Shown here in pieces: positions 1 to 11,917 of a stretch of 64,000 nt of DNA (position 1 is its first letter; each line of letters starts with the position of its first letter). The stretch is from Gyromitra esculenta. Its lineage: Eukaryota > Ascomycota > Pezizomycetes > Pezizales > Discinaceae. The stretch lies in assembly GCA_038503075.1 (NCBI GenBank), contig JBCAML010000016.1, forward strand, positions 310,001-374,000, in the 5' to 3' direction. The position numbers were made by a program, and so were the translations under genes. Below the pieces are notes generated by a model. That model was not told where the DNA came from. It made no database searches and saw nothing but the letters and a program-made list of their open reading frames with translations.

Positions 1-1043
1 AGCCCATGCACACTACACGGATACAAGCAACCACTGTGGAGAACAGCCATACCTAGAGACATCGGACGTCCATTGAAAACCTGGAAATGACATACAGATA
101 GACGCCGATCTACAGACCCTCTCGGACGGATCTCCAGACGCGCTAGATATTTATCCTTTTATCTATGCCTGTTATATAATTCGGTTGTCTATCTTGCCGT
201 AACTTTTGTGACTTGTCCGCTTGGTATCTAACATGTATTTTTACGAAAAGTTGAGCAGCAATCGTATGATAAAGTGGCATGTACAAGTACGAACACGTTC
301 AGAACATGTGGCGTCGTTCCAGATCCCCGGTAAGTGCACTTTGGGACTAACTATGGTTACGATTCGTAAAATAAACTCATCGCAAAACCTAATAGGTGGG
401 TCTTTGACCGAAAGTTTTAGCGACAATCCCGAAGATTTGGAGACAGGCTCAGAGTTCCCAATGTGCAATATCTCGAGCAATTTTCGCAGGCACTAGCCGG
501 GTGCCGTTGAGCTAGAAGATCCATAGTGGTCGCTCAATCTAGGGCCCGGCAAATCCTACTTGGAATCGTGAGGAAAGGACCCTAAGAAAAGTCAATGCTA
601 GTGGAAAATAGTAATAGCATTGTAAATATGTAGCCTAAAGAAACTAAGGCTTGGGTTTTGCTAGCTCGACTCTCTTGAAACACTTTTTACGTCACAATCT
701 GTCTCACCACACTCCGAGGAGTAGTTCAGTTATAACATTGAGCGGTTTTCTTTATCACACTTGTATTATGCAATTCTTGGGTAGGTAACATAGCCAAATA
801 CATGCAAGCTTCGCTATTGAGAAGACAAAAAATAAAACAAAACGCAAAGGTAGGTTCGCCGGTACTCCAGAACGATTTCTCAAATGCCCAATGCTAATTG
901 CCGTGGAGTAGACACTAGAATCCAAGGATAAAAACTGAATTTGTGGAATTGCCATCCCTTGCAGTTTGATATATCCATACCGTTGGAAGCGAGAGGCCCG
1001 TTTCATCAGAATCAACATCCCCCGATTTTTGCCGTTATCGCGC
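1..1043. other. left-edge intergenic stretch
   Basis: No coding region could be supported on either strand. The short open frames here lack an ATG-led, splice-consistent structure or any recognisable family. The last part is the presumed 3' flank of the minus-strand gene that ends at 1044. Confidence 0.5.
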
Positions 1044-2694
1044 TCAAGCTTCAACAGTAGTCCCTCCACTCGGTGAGATTTGCACACCCTCCTCTCTTTT
1101 TTCATCCAAATCGATTGGTGGCCACCAGTTTAGCCTCTGGTAGCTTTCTATAATCGACAACAATCCTTCTTCCGTAACCTTAGGAACCTTATAATCGAAG
1201 CCCGTGACCTTTTCAAATCTGGTGCCGTCTATGCTGAAATCATCGTCCTTAACCAACTCATTCTCTAGATACGGGTTTATGGGCCCTGGTCTAACGATGC
1301 CTGCTTCATTGAGCAGATCGCCCCACGGTTGTAGGACCTCGTCGTTTTCTTCATCTACCGCCGAGCCAAGATTTAGACGTGCGAAAGAGGAGATAATAGT
1401 ACCATGGAAACCCGTTTTAATGCCAAACATCTTCGAGATGTGTTTTTGCAGGTCTCCTTGTGCTGTAATTCGAGTCCAAAAGTCAGTATTTCGTATACGT
1501 TTGTCTAGGGAGTAGGATAAACTACATGTATCACCGTGGTCAACGATGTTGAAAATCGGGACATTCCCCCATGATTCATCCCAATTCTTTTTTCCGTGGG
1601 TGTACCAGTCCGCTGCTTGCCACAACGCTCGTGCTGCATCTGTAACATGAACAGTGTGTGATCGTAGGTCTTTGGTCCACAGCCATTTCATCTCGTCTTT
1701 CAGATAGGCATATACTCTCGCCATACATAGCATCGTCGCAATGACCTTGCTGCCATACTCTCCGTAAACATTTGCTAACCTCATAACAACTAGATTCAAC
1801 CTATTCGACCCATAGACCACGTATAAATTAGCGCATGTGCACAATAAAAACCAAAAAACCAAAAAACCAAAAAAAATCTCCCATCACTCATCCACCTAGC
1901 TCAAAGGCTCGTTTTTTACGCACCCTTCAATTTTTTTCAGCTCTTCCTCTGCTTCGAGATGATACTTTGCCAATTTTAACCATGGCTTCAATTTATCCGT
2001 CTCTTTGCTCGGTTCTCGATCACTCTTGTAGACTGCTCCCGTGCTAAGCTCAACCCAACATTTTACTCCTTTCTTTGCGGCTTCCTTTCCTGCGGTGACA
2101 GAGAGCTTCAAGTTTCGTTGCCGATAGATCTCGTCGTCTTGGGACAAACGTGTGTCACCTCCGCAATTGAAAACATAATCCCATGTGGACCCGTTAGTGC
2201 GAGTAAATACCCTCTCGCACGTATCTGTATTAATATTGAGTTTTGCATTAGCAAGCAAAGCATATGGTAGTAAGAACGCAAATATGAATGAATACAACGA
2301 TTGTATTGAAGTAAAAGGGGGGATAATCAAACATACGTTCGCGTGACATGTCACCCTGCTCAAACCTCTCCATAGAACAAGCATCCGCAAACTCAGGCGC
2401 CAACCATGCCAACTGTGGAAGTTGTTTATCAACTATCCGAATCTCGGATGCGAGGTTGTTTGTGTGAATGTACTTTGCGAGAAAACGTCCAATGAAGCCT
2501 ATCAAATCCGCCAAAGAAAAAAAATACGACCACCAGAGAAGCTCGTCAACCACCACAGCACCGTCTCACATATCCCACTGGCTTATAAGAAGGCCAACAA
2601 CTGGTATGAAGAGCTACGAACCTAGGCCTCCTATGATCAGAACACTGGGCTTATCTCCTACTATAGAGGACGCAGAATTGACTTCTTCAGCCAT
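1044..2694 (-). CDS. NAD(P)-binding Rossmann-fold protein, extended SDR / 3-beta-HSD / epimerase-like
   Basis: Four exons are inferred on the minus strand: 2694-2622, 2498-2337, 2224-1924 and 1800-1044 (1293 nt, 430 aa). The first intron splits the dinucleotide-binding motif; exon joining restores GGLGFIGRF, a GxxGxxG Rossmann turn, which strongly supports the ATG at 2694 and this splice. Later segments show an SDR-like core: CGGDTRLSQDD, VELSTGAVY, then AKYHLEAEEEL and VMRLANVYGEYG. This is the pattern of extended SDRs such as 3-beta-hydroxysteroid dehydrogenases and NDP-sugar epimerases. The classical YxxxK dyad is not obvious, so catalysis is uncertain. The substrate cannot be named. Introns 2 and 3 (2225-2336, 1801-1923) have GTATGT and GTGCGT donors and keep phase. 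The family assignment is good; a specific function would be a guess. Confidence 0.82.
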
Positions 2695-4499
2695 CAGGAA
2701 TATTATTTTAACACGACACGCTGAAAGCTTGAGAGTTGATGGGGGGAGCTGGAGGGCGATACCAGGGAAGTAAATCAAGAGGGAGAGGGGTGGTAAGCAA
2801 CGGATGATTCTGGAAGCAAACCTGGGAAGGGGGGGGGTTTTACGAAAGGAGTGGGCGAGAGGGGCCAGGCGAGGTGGGGTTCCTTTTCTCTCACTTGCCT
2901 ATGATTGGGAATTGTGCGACATTGGGGTCTGGAGCCAGAATGGAGGGAGTCGCGGGGAGTCGGAGGCAGCGGCGGGGGGGGCAGGCCAGCGAAGCTACAT
3001 ACCAAGCATTCTGATGTACGATACCGTGCTAACCACAAGCTGGCACAAGCGAGCTGACGGGTGAGGGCGAAACGAACGGAAAGGACGAAACGGACCGACA
3101 AACGGCACTCGTGTCGAGAGAAGCGGCACAAAAAGCAAGCCAGAAGAAAGAAAGAGAAAAAAAGGCAGTAGAAGTCTGCTTGAGTGAGTGCTATGTTATT
3201 TCATGCACAACCTAGGCGTACCTACATACATCAAGCACTCTTTGACCATTTCTTCGGTTCATTTGCATACATCTCTGTTAACCTCATCCAGTAAAGATCA
3301 AGGATAAAGATGCCAATTGTTAGCATCATGCACTTCTCTACTTCTAGAAATCAACCAATTGCGACTTACCACCGTCATTACTAGTGGATCCGAGCCTACT
3401 AACTGTGTGCGAACATGCAGATTTCACCGGTACCACGGCATAGAAACATGACAGGGTGGTACATACTCTAACGCGGAGATGGGAGATGGATTGGGGGCGA
3501 CAGCAATCAGTGGCTTCGAGATAACTACTGAATCTGAACTTAGCTTATACTATTGCCATCATACATACCTCTAAGGGTAACTCGCTACCGAACGGTTAGC
3601 TGCAAAATAAGGCGAATTCGAAGAGTTGCCTGTTTTTCCCGCTTGGCCATGCCAATAACCTCAATTAATACCCTAATGCCGCAGTAGGTGCAGGCTTTAA
3701 TTCGATATCATGAGCTCTCAAGTTTTACCGGATTTTAGTCCTACTTAAATCTAGGGGGGTTCTTGGCAAATATTTCTCGCCTTCAAATCTCTCAATAGTC
3801 ACACTCCACGGTAATTTACATATTCAAATTTACTACTGTATTTGTATATAAAATCGCACCAAGAAAACTGAAATGTACTCTGATTGATGTAACTGCATAA
3901 TTGGGCGAATGAAACTCTACCGTGTGCGTGAGCTAGTAGTTTTGCTTCGCATATATGCTAGACTGGCGGGGATAGGCCTGGATCATGATTGCTAGATATT
4001 TTCTAATAAATTAAGTCGATTGAAGTAAATTGTCAATAGGGTTGTCTTTCTATGGATTGTTACGGAATAATTTGTACCCCCAAACTCCGCCTGATACAAC
4101 ATCACAATCCCTATGCTATTATGTTTCGTAGCCTAGCATACCCTTCAAGAAATCTCGCGCGGGTCTTTAAAAGTTTCAAGGAGGTTTCTTATTTAACAAA
4201 GAAACGGGTTGTTCCTATAGCCACAATGAGTGGTCACACCCTTGCGCTCTATGGGAAGGATCAATAAAATTGTGGGTATCTGATTTTATATAATACAAAG
4301 AATTTCATCCGCACTATTAGGAAACAAATCGTGAAATTTCAGGTCGAGGCATCAGCAAGTGCTCTAAGGTTTCCAATATATCTGTTAGTCTTGCAAAACC
4401 CTCGGAGAAGGTCTAAAACCAAATTACCACATCTGCATCGCCTAAAACCAATACAAAAAAAAAAACAGGAGTTGCAAAAATCATCAGAAAAAAGGAAGG
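2695..4499. other. intergenic region between divergent genes
   Basis: These 1.8 kb separate the minus-strand SDR gene (start 2694) from the plus-strand gene at 4500 and must hold both promoters. The part next to the SDR gene (about 2740-3130) is purine-rich with G runs; the rest is AT-rich. No coding or RNA gene is supported. Just upstream of 4500 lies an A-rich tract (about 4450-4500), common near fungal start codons. Confidence 0.5.
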
Positions 4500-7123
4500 A
4501 TGTCGGCTGGTCCGTCTTCTCCAGTTGCTCCACCTCGAGATAAGGCGTATAATCTCGCGTTTTTTCGTCGAAAAAAACTCCCCAATTTCACTCGTGAGGA
4601 AGTGACTGCGTGGTTTGAATACTACGACCTCAGCTTCAGGAACATAAACGATTTTTGTGCAATAGTAACCGAGTTAAGAGAACTAGCAAGCAATCCTGCT
4701 ACCCAGAACATCCAGAACGCCGGCCAGGGGGCAATCAATATTTGGGGGATACTAGAAGATATTGCCGCCCACTTCTCTCACAGACACAGACTTGATGCTC
4801 GAGATATTATGCTAGAGGTAGAAGCAAGGGAGGCTGGTTTAGGCCGGACGGTTCTCACATCACAACCAATGGCCGTTCCTTACGTCCGCGAGGATCAAAG
4901 GATACCTCCGTTCCCAGTGCTTAGTCCCCAGGATCAGCACACTGCCGCTAATATTGCTGCAAGGCTCCCTAAACGCTTACCTGGGGACCCTCTCCCTCTC
5001 CCACGAATAAGAACTCCACCATCATCGAAGGGCCTCTCCCCAGCCCCAGTATATCAAGCTAGCGATGAAATGTTTAAATATATTCCAAAAGACCTGTCAG
5101 GAAAAGGGTCTATGAGGAACACGATATTGCGCAATCTGGCCACACAGAAGATAGATCCTGGGCTTTTACCCTATAAATATATGGATGACCCCGGAGAGGA
5201 TGTCCTCGATATGCCTGAGAATTGTCAATTTCTCATTGGTCCTACAGCACCCCACGATCCCAATCTTCTAGATCAAAGTCGGTGGCCGCCACTCACAATC
5301 TACGATAAAAGAACTGGGAAATTTGCGCCTATTTTACAAAACAATTACATTTATAAACTTTTCTCGTACTTCCGTTTAGCGATGGCTCAACCGGAATTTG
5401 CAAGGAAATATTGCATCATGTTTCGGACTAACCCTCGTAGGTATCAAACTGATACCCCCGAGGAATTGATAGACGAACCTGAACCGAGCACTGAAGAACG
5501 TAAGAAATATCTACCGACGTCATCGTTGGTATCTATATCTTTTTTTCCCTGAGTCTCATAGACATTCCTTTAATGCTAATATAATAGCGCATCGAAAATA
5601 GTCAACGCCATGATCGGATATATTACAAAAGTGTCACCCATCATATTTATTTATCGGGCAAATAAGAACGATCCTATTTGGTCCGACCCTGGTGTGATGG
5701 GGTTCCATGCACGTGGTAGTCCCCATACATTACACATGAACGGTGATGCGTTTGACTACATTGAAAAAGCACACCGTGATGGCCTGAATCCTGCCTCCGT
5801 AATTTATGGTATATTTATTATTTTTATGCATGAATGTGGACACTACTTCTATACAATGGTATGTGCCTACGCCCCCACAATCTATCGCCATTTTGCTTGG
5901 ATATTTGTTTATATATAAATTGTTCCCAAAAAAATAGATCACCGGTTGGGAGTTAGGGTATAAACTGGATACGCCCAGGAGGATACGTTATCTCGTTCAA
6001 GCGGACGATGTAATCGACGAGAGACACCCCAAGTACAATGCGTGGGCCCTGAGATCTGGGGAGATGGGTGAAATGATGGAGTGGTTGTTATTTGGTATGT
6101 ATATGTTGATGGTAATAGATCCAACCAGTGACGAGGAACAACGTCTGCGGATTGTGACGTGGGGCTCTAGCGAATTGCAGGGTGATGAAATGATCTCTAT
6201 TGGCTCCTCTGAGGCTGAAAAGATGCTTCCTTCTATGCTGCGCTGGGATAGCGAAAGGTTAAGGCAGTTTATCCAGCAGTGTAAGGAGGATGATGAAAGG
6301 GCGCAGGCTGCGAAGCAAATCCCACGAATGGGAAGTGGTAGCGCATCAAGTATCGTTGCTTCTATGGATCAGCAAATGACCGACGCGGATGATGAGGACG
6401 AGGATGAGGCATACGAGACACCGGAGGATGAGATAGATAACGATGATCCTAATGATAGTGATTACGTGATGGAGGAGGAGGAGGAGGAGGAGGATGAGGG
6501 AGAGGAACGAGATGCACCCACCATATTTCAGGATGTCGATGAGCTGTTCGCTAACTGTCACATCGGCGGGAGAAAAAGATACCGCAGAGCTATTTGGCGA
6601 ATTCATGGTGAAAAAGCAGATCGGTACAACAGAATCGGGGGGCCTCCTGCCAGAAATAAAGTATACCCGTTCGATTATCAAGAAGAAAACAACTGGCCAT
6701 GGGAAATTCCCGGTAAACAAAGATTTATCCGCCGACGCCCAGATACCGCGCCACTGGTTGCCAGATTGCTTCCAGAGAATATTGAGCCATGGGTTTTGAT
6801 GTTGGGGGCCTTGATCTATGGTGGCATTTGGCTATGGTTTACTATTACCTGGGAGTCATGGTGCCCTAGCTGGATAATTGAGCTGCCTTGGGCATTTAAA
6901 GTGTTTCACAAGTATTGTGCAGCTATTGTCTCCTTTGGGGTTTTTACTCTTCCGTTTCGGAGACTTCTCGAACCATTTGGCATGGTTAGACAGGAACGTC
7001 ATGGCTATTTTGACTGGAGGAGAACTATACAGGCGAGTTTAAGTATTTTAACACTTGTGTCGAGAATTTGCTCTAACATTTTTACAGGGTCCCCACATTA
7101 CTTGGAGCTCCGGTGAAGCATGA
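4500..7123 (+). CDS. large unknown protein with HExxH motif, acidic stretch and C-terminal membrane segments
   Basis: Four exons are proposed: 4500-5499, 5602-5858, 5938-7032 and 7088-7123 (2388 nt, 795 aa). Intron 1 uses a strong GTAAGA donor and the second AG after a GCTAAT branch site; intron 2 has a GTATGT donor; the last intron looks like a GC-AG type (GCGAGT...TTTACAG). All phases agree. The N-terminal 330 residues match no family I know. Exon 2 encodes a hydrophobic run followed by MHECGHYF (H410-E-C-G-H414), an HExxH zinc-peptidase signature. Glutamates follow 47 and 50 residues later in SGEMGEMMEWLLFG, where a third ligand could lie. A long Asp/Glu tract (about residues 560-600) precedes two likely transmembrane helices (around GALIYGGIWLWFTITW and CAAIVSFGVFTL). 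It may be a membrane-anchored metallopeptidase-like protein; activity is inference. If the last intron is not removed, the frame ends at 7116. Confidence 0.6.
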
Positions 7124-7830
7124 CGTATTACGAGGGCGTGAATTTCAGTTTACACATAACTCTGCTAGCTTGAGTATATAAATCTACTTCAGAATTGACT
7201 TATCAAACCTTATAATTCTCTCTAGACCTTTTCTCGGCAGAACTTCCTTCCCTGCAAACTTCAGGCCTTGAGAGACTCTTCGAAGGTTACTGTGAGACTT
7301 TGTCTCGGAAAATTTATTTCTCTCGTTTCCTTTTTTTTCTTCATCCCTTTTTAATAGCCTTAATATGGAATAAATTTCTTTCGTCTAGTATGGTTATAGC
7401 ACGCATTTCATAACTTTTCCAGCAAGGAGGTCGACGAGTGACCATCCATGAAGCCAATGAGCAGAAATCCCTATGGAGTACCTTTCGACACATGCAGCAT
7501 AAACAAAGGCAGGAAGCGAGGAGGAGCGATGGATATATTAGTTCCAATGAAACAAACGATTACTTGTGCTTCTCGAAACAGGAAGAGGAAAAAAGCACGT
7601 CCCCCGCCTTATCAGCCTAACGGATCTCAGACTGAGTTCGGCAGAGTGAACCCCGCAGTAAGCAATCGCCAAACTGCCTAAATGACTAAAACGATGCTTA
7701 TAAAAACGATCTTAACTACAGCCCCCAACAACCTGCATCTAATACCTATATATCCAAACCCTCAGTATCCCCATCTATACTCCCGCCCCTCTCAATACTA
7801 GAGCAGTATATACAATCCGACGCCATGCGA
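7124..7830. other. intergenic region between convergent genes
   Basis: This holds the 3' flanks of the plus-strand gene ending at 7123 and the minus-strand gene ending at 7831. It contains pyrimidine-rich stretches near 7315-7350. No coding region is supported. Confidence 0.5.
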
Positions 7831-8466
7831 TTACATCCACCACTCCTTTCCCCCTGGCCAACAATTATAATCCACAATCTCATCTTCCTCGTCCAGTAAC
7901 CATCCTCCCATACGACCAAGCAGCCCATCTACTGTCTGTTGATGCGACTTCAGGAGCCACGGCATTGCAGGCTCAGCGTCATCCACAATACACACAGCAG
8001 ATTTCCACGTAACAGTAGAGTAGATTCTGCCTGAGCACATTTTCGCCATCGCATCGATAACGTGGTGATATCTGGTCACAGCGACACCCTCAACGGGCTT
8101 GAAGGGACCCGAAATAGCAGCATAGCGTATTTGGATCGCTCGGATGTAGGAATATCGGTCCGTGACGCTCTTGTTGGCGAGGATGTATTCGACGGGAGCG
8201 GTGTCTGCGTGGCCCACGGAGCGGCAAGGTGGGAAATTGGAGATCGTGCCCCCGTAAAAGTCGAAGATTGGGGGAGCGGCAGGGAGTATAGTTTGGGTGT
8301 GGAAGTCTTCAAGGTCATGTTGTAGCCTTCCGGGACTGGTGGCGAGGGTGAAGTTTGTGGTGTATGAGCCGATGTATGAGCCGGTGGGACACCGTATTGA
8401 TTTATCCTGGACATCCAGAGTGGCGGGGTGCAGGATATTGAACCAGATGAGCGAATCGACGCGCAT
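7831..8466 (-). CDS. hypothetical protein, single visible exon
   Basis: An ATG-led frame of 211 residues (ATG at 8466, stop at 7831). I do not recognise the family. No signal peptide or clear membrane segment is visible. The sequence is aromatic- and cysteine-containing, with a mildly acidic stretch (LDEEDEIVD) near the C-terminus and the ending GGKEWWM. A 5' exon is possible: a ccag acceptor-like site lies about 20 nt upstream of the ATG. Base composition is higher in GC than the flanks, as expected for coding sequence. A second, overlapping minus-strand frame (8076-8414) is considered a shadow. Fairly sure it is coding; no function assigned. Confidence 0.5.
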   Translation of the reverse strand: MRVDSLIWFNILHPATLDVQDKSIRCPTGSYIGSYTTNFTLATSPGRLQHDLEDFHTQTILPAAPPIFDFYGGTISNFPPCRSVGHADTAPVEYILANKSVTDRYSYIRAIQIRYAAISGPFKPVEGVAVTRYHHVIDAMAKMCSGRIYSTVTWKSAVCIVDDAEPAMPWLLKSHQQTVDGLLGRMGGWLLDEEDEIVDYNCWPGGKEWWM

Positions 8467-9809
8467 CGTGGGGGATCTAACCGTACTGGAAAAGAGGTAC
8501 TATGTGTGTATTTTTATTTATTTATGGATTAGGGGAATAGAAACAGGAACTAAACGTCGGTAAAAACAAAAGAAGGGTCCTAAATATTACATATAGAGGC
8601 GTCTATGATAAGGCCACGAAACCAGTACCTGGGTTTTGGGGTTTTGGGGTTTTGGGGATTAGCAAGTACCCAATTTTAATCCACAACGAGCAATCCCCAC
8701 GGTGATATTGTCCCTAGTGCATAGAACCTCGTATTTACGGAGCATCTGTTCCGCTTTGTACATTATTGTATGATTTAGAAACCACATCTCAGGCTTGGCG
8801 TAAGCTACCACCACGATTCCGGTGAGTGATCTTGAACAGCGGGGTTGAGGGCATCATAGAAGTAGGTTAGACAGGGTTCTGCTGCGAGCGATTGTTGAAT
8901 ACACAAGTCACCAATAGCTCTGGAGGTTTTCCCGCATTGACCTGGTTTTTTTTTTTTTGCAATACCGGGGCACTATGTACTTTACATGGGGGGAAATGTG
9001 GCCACTTTGAACCGACTCAAAGCAGCGGGATAGATACATGTAGTTGATGCCAGATAAACGTTCGATATCTTGGCAAAGAAACTCCCAATGATTTATTAGC
9101 TATTTGCTTGGAGTTTGAAACGCGGTATGGCAATTTGAGCACGATCGAGCTGCTATTTTGCGCACGATAGCCACTTACCTACCTACCTACCTGCACCCAG
9201 CCGTGGCAAGCATTGTGTAACAGGCACATGTACATGTAGTTCTAAATTAAGCTCAGATATCGCTTCATGTATCATGGCACCTTAGTTATAACGACCCCAG
9301 AGCAGTCAGTCAGTTCATTGGATGGGTCCCCAGATGTGGGTTGCTTGAGTAATGTATGCACATGATTATGGCATAAGCTTAACCAACCTCCACTATATAA
9401 TGGGAATTTACGCCAATCAGTTGGCGACCGATGCTTTCCTTGCGCTTATTCAATACGTTCGTGCTGGTCACGGCGCTTTTCTGGTATTTGAGGGAAGTCC
9501 AAGGAAATCGGTGAAGTATTTGGGATCTTGGCACGATACATGTAAGTCATGAGCTGTCATTCGGTGCACGGCTGCTTTTAAAATCAGCGCAAGCACATAA
9601 AATGGTCGGTATGCTATGCTGAGAACCAGCGTGTAGATTTGCATACATGAATGAGGGTATAGGATAGTGATCGACTAAGATTCTCCAGTACCCTTTGGCA
9701 AGACGAGTAATGCAGAAGTTAAATAACGCCAAATTTTAGCCAAGCACGAAAACTCCAGCTTCTAGTAATTCTTATCTTCGACAATATATACATACAGTCC
9801 ACTACCTGT
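8467..9809. other. intergenic region with G-tract and small repeats
   Basis: No gene is supported. Contents noted: a four-run G-tract at 8631-8657 (separate entry), a T11 run near 8948, an (ACCT)n microsatellite at about 9175-9192, and three copies of the palindrome TACATGTA (9035, 9231, 9537). Frames around 9350-9550 look fortuitous. Confidence 0.5.
8631..8657 (+). repeat. potential G-quadruplex: four G runs separated by TTTT
   Basis: The plus strand has GGG, GGGG, GGGG and GGGG runs, each separated by exactly TTTT, followed by ATTAGC. This meets the usual quadruplex pattern (four runs of at least three G, loops of at most seven). It is about 165 bp upstream of the ATG of the minus-strand gene at 8466, so it could be a promoter-proximal element of that gene. 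It resembles an interspersed G4T4 repeat, but only about three units are present. Confidence 0.7.
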
Positions 9810-10598
9810 TTACCACCATGAGTCCTTTTTCTTTACCGGCTCCTCCATCGGAATCACAACCACCTCCTCCTCCACGGTCGCAGCCTTCTTCGCATCGTCC
9901 ACAAGCTTTGCCGCCTCCTCCTCCGCCTTCCGGATCTGATCCTCGACCCAATCGCCCTTCCTTGACCCTTGCTCTCCACCCGGAACAAAAGTATTTTCTG
10001 ACCCTGGCTCCCGCTTACTGGACTTGACACTCCACCCGCCAAACTCATCTTCTTTACCGCCTTTCTCCAGCCCATGCGCCCGTCTATACTCGCCCCTCAG
10101 ATCCATATCCTCCGTCTTCCTCTTCCGCATCTCAGCCACCTTCCTGCTCTCCTCCTGCACATGCTCCCGAACCGCCACCACCGCGCTGTTAAAACTGTCC
10201 TTCGGGCGACTCCAGTCCCAGTATATGTCCTTCGCGAACGGCGAAGTCCGGAGGAAATTGTTCACAGATACGAGGCCGGCAAGACTAATCAGGATCCCCA
10301 TCGAGATGTAGAAATGCAGAACCTTCGAGGTCAGGAAGAAGTGCATCCACGTGTCGGGCGGCGGCATAGTATTCGGATACCGCCGTGTCGGATCGCGAGG
10401 GGGGGTAGGCGGGCCAGGGTAGTTTATCGGATCGCGGGCGAGGGGCCGTGATGACGGATGAGAAGGTGGGGTGAATTTTGTAGGTTTCGCGAGGGTTTTC
10501 GGAGGCTGGTTAGAGGCATGGCGGAGGGTGAAGGGGGTGGGGATGAGGGCTCGGAGGAGGAGAGGCCGGCGGAGGAGGAGGCGGGGGATGGTTGACAT
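9810..10598 (-). CDS. probable mitochondrial single-pass membrane protein, unknown function
   Basis: A single-exon frame of 262 residues (ATG at 10598, stop TAA at 9810). The N-terminus MSTIPRLLLRRPLLLRAL is rich in Arg and Leu and lacks acidic residues, as in mitochondrial presequences. A proline-rich segment follows, then one hydrophobic helix at about residues 110-130 (VLHFYISMGILISLAGLVSV), and a charged, Lys/Glu-rich C-terminal half likely to form coiled coil, ending in DSWW. The frame opens 18 codons earlier only through a non-ATG codon, so the first ATG is preferred. The layout (presequence, one helix, charged tail) suits an inner-membrane assembly or respiratory accessory protein. I do not recognise the family and this is inference. 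Confidence 0.65.
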   Translation of the reverse strand: MSTIPRLLLRRPLLLRALIPTPFTLRHASNQPPKTLAKPTKFTPPSHPSSRPLARDPINYPGPPTPPRDPTRRYPNTMPPPDTWMHFFLTSKVLHFYISMGILISLAGLVSVNNFLRTSPFAKDIYWDWSRPKDSFNSAVVAVREHVQEESRKVAEMRKRKTEDMDLRGEYRRAHGLEKGGKEDEFGGWSVKSSKREPGSENTFVPGGEQGSRKGDWVEDQIRKAEEEAAKLVDDAKKAATVEEEVVVIPMEEPVKKKDSWW

Positions 10599-11917
10599 TG
10601 CGGAGAGAAAAGAAAGGGCCCTGTGGGAGCCTGTTAGCTGGGATAAATGCAATTGAGGGGTTTCCGGAGAGACTGGGGTGTTTGGTGGGATACGTGCCTC
10701 AGAGTTAAGTGTAGGAATTCATGGACGACGTGATGGTGGGGGTGAGGGATCGGGAATTGTTTCTGCCAAGAAGCTGGAAGAGCCGCAGCAATAGCCCTGG
10801 CCCTAGCATCATGGGCGAGGAATCACACAGGGTCACTCGTCTCGAGTTTGGGATTTTCCTGCTCCAAGGACCCCAATTTACCATGACCTAGAAGTGGTCG
10901 GTTGGTCTGAGGATTTCTGTGCAGATGAATGGGTTTGGCGGGCTGGGAGAGTCGAAATTCACATGTAGCTCTAAGATGAGCTGTGCTGGCGGAACACCCC
11001 AAAGCTTGAGCAGCCAGGAGCTCTTCAAAGTGGCTATTTAGCAGCTGCTAGTACTGGCCAGTTCTCGCTCCTTTCTCAATACGTAAAACCCGTCTGATCT
11101 CTTCTCTTCCTTTTCGCACTACCCACGAGGTGTTGGATTGGACACAAGTGGTCGTGGCCTTCCAAGAGTGCATCAAGCGTGAGCAGAAAAACCCCAAACT
11201 ACATGTACATAAAAGCTTGCTACCCAAAGATAGGTTTCGTACTAGATTACACAAGGGCGATCTTCGTATAATTGTACAGGAGCTCAGTTATAGTACCATG
11301 GATCTGGTATTATAAAGGAAGTAGCTACCTGTCCAGCACTACTTACTAACTAAGCTTCGTCGCAGCTTCTGGATCCACTCGCACTACTGTAAATAGACTC
11401 GTCAGTTGGCCATCCAATATCTCCACGCATTTAGTTCTAGCTAGCTAAGACTCGCAGGCTTACTCAAGCACGATACTCGCCATTGGCACCGTCTCTATGT
11501 AGTGTTGTGTGGACAGACCCGAGTAAACTTAAAGTTTTGGACATTCGGCACCACCTGCTACGCGGAAAATATTTGTATAGTGCAATAATCCTCCAAGAGG
11601 TCCAATTTATTCCCAATATAAAAAAAATAGTTCAACCAGCAAATCTCCAGCAAAATCAAACTTAAATAAGAAGGAGAAGAAGAAAATCACCCCACGCAGA
11701 CAGAGCACGAGACGATAACAGCCGTGAATGTAATCCCCTTCGCTCGTTCGTTCGTATAAAAATAGCAAGAGAAAATAAAAATACTTGTCGGGGTCATGAA
11801 TTATAAGTCCCCCTCACACTTAGTCGTATCCTACCGAGAAAACCCCCCACATCAAAAGGGGGGGAATAAAAAAAGCAAAAGCAAAAACAAAACGTAACAT
11901 TCAAGTAGGTAAAAGGC
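10599..11917. other. intergenic region
   Basis: This lies between the minus-strand gene starting at 10598 (its promoter side) and the 3' end of the minus-strand fasciclin gene at 11918. One TACATGTA palindrome lies at 11200. Frames at 11048-11315 and 11483-11665 show no family resemblance or splice-consistent structure. No RNA gene seen. Confidence 0.5.

Noticed and set aside
5500..5587. Alternative intron ends (donor at 5529, acceptor at 5587) for the 4500-7123 gene
   Set aside because: These give a frame clash with exon 2. The GTAAGA donor at 5500 and the AG at 5601 keep phase and suit the branch-site distance.
6095..6118. GTATGT...TAG segment resembling an intron inside exon 3 of the 4500-7123 gene
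   Set aside because: Only 24 nt long, shorter than functional fungal introns, and in frame; kept as coding.
8076..8414. Second minus-strand frame overlapping the gene at 7831-8466
   Set aside because: Nested in another frame, Pro/Ser/Thr-rich, no independent start context or homology.
8631..8657. Telomere relic
   Set aside because: Only about three G4T4 units, not the TTAGGG type usual in filamentous ascomycetes; reported only as a G-tract.
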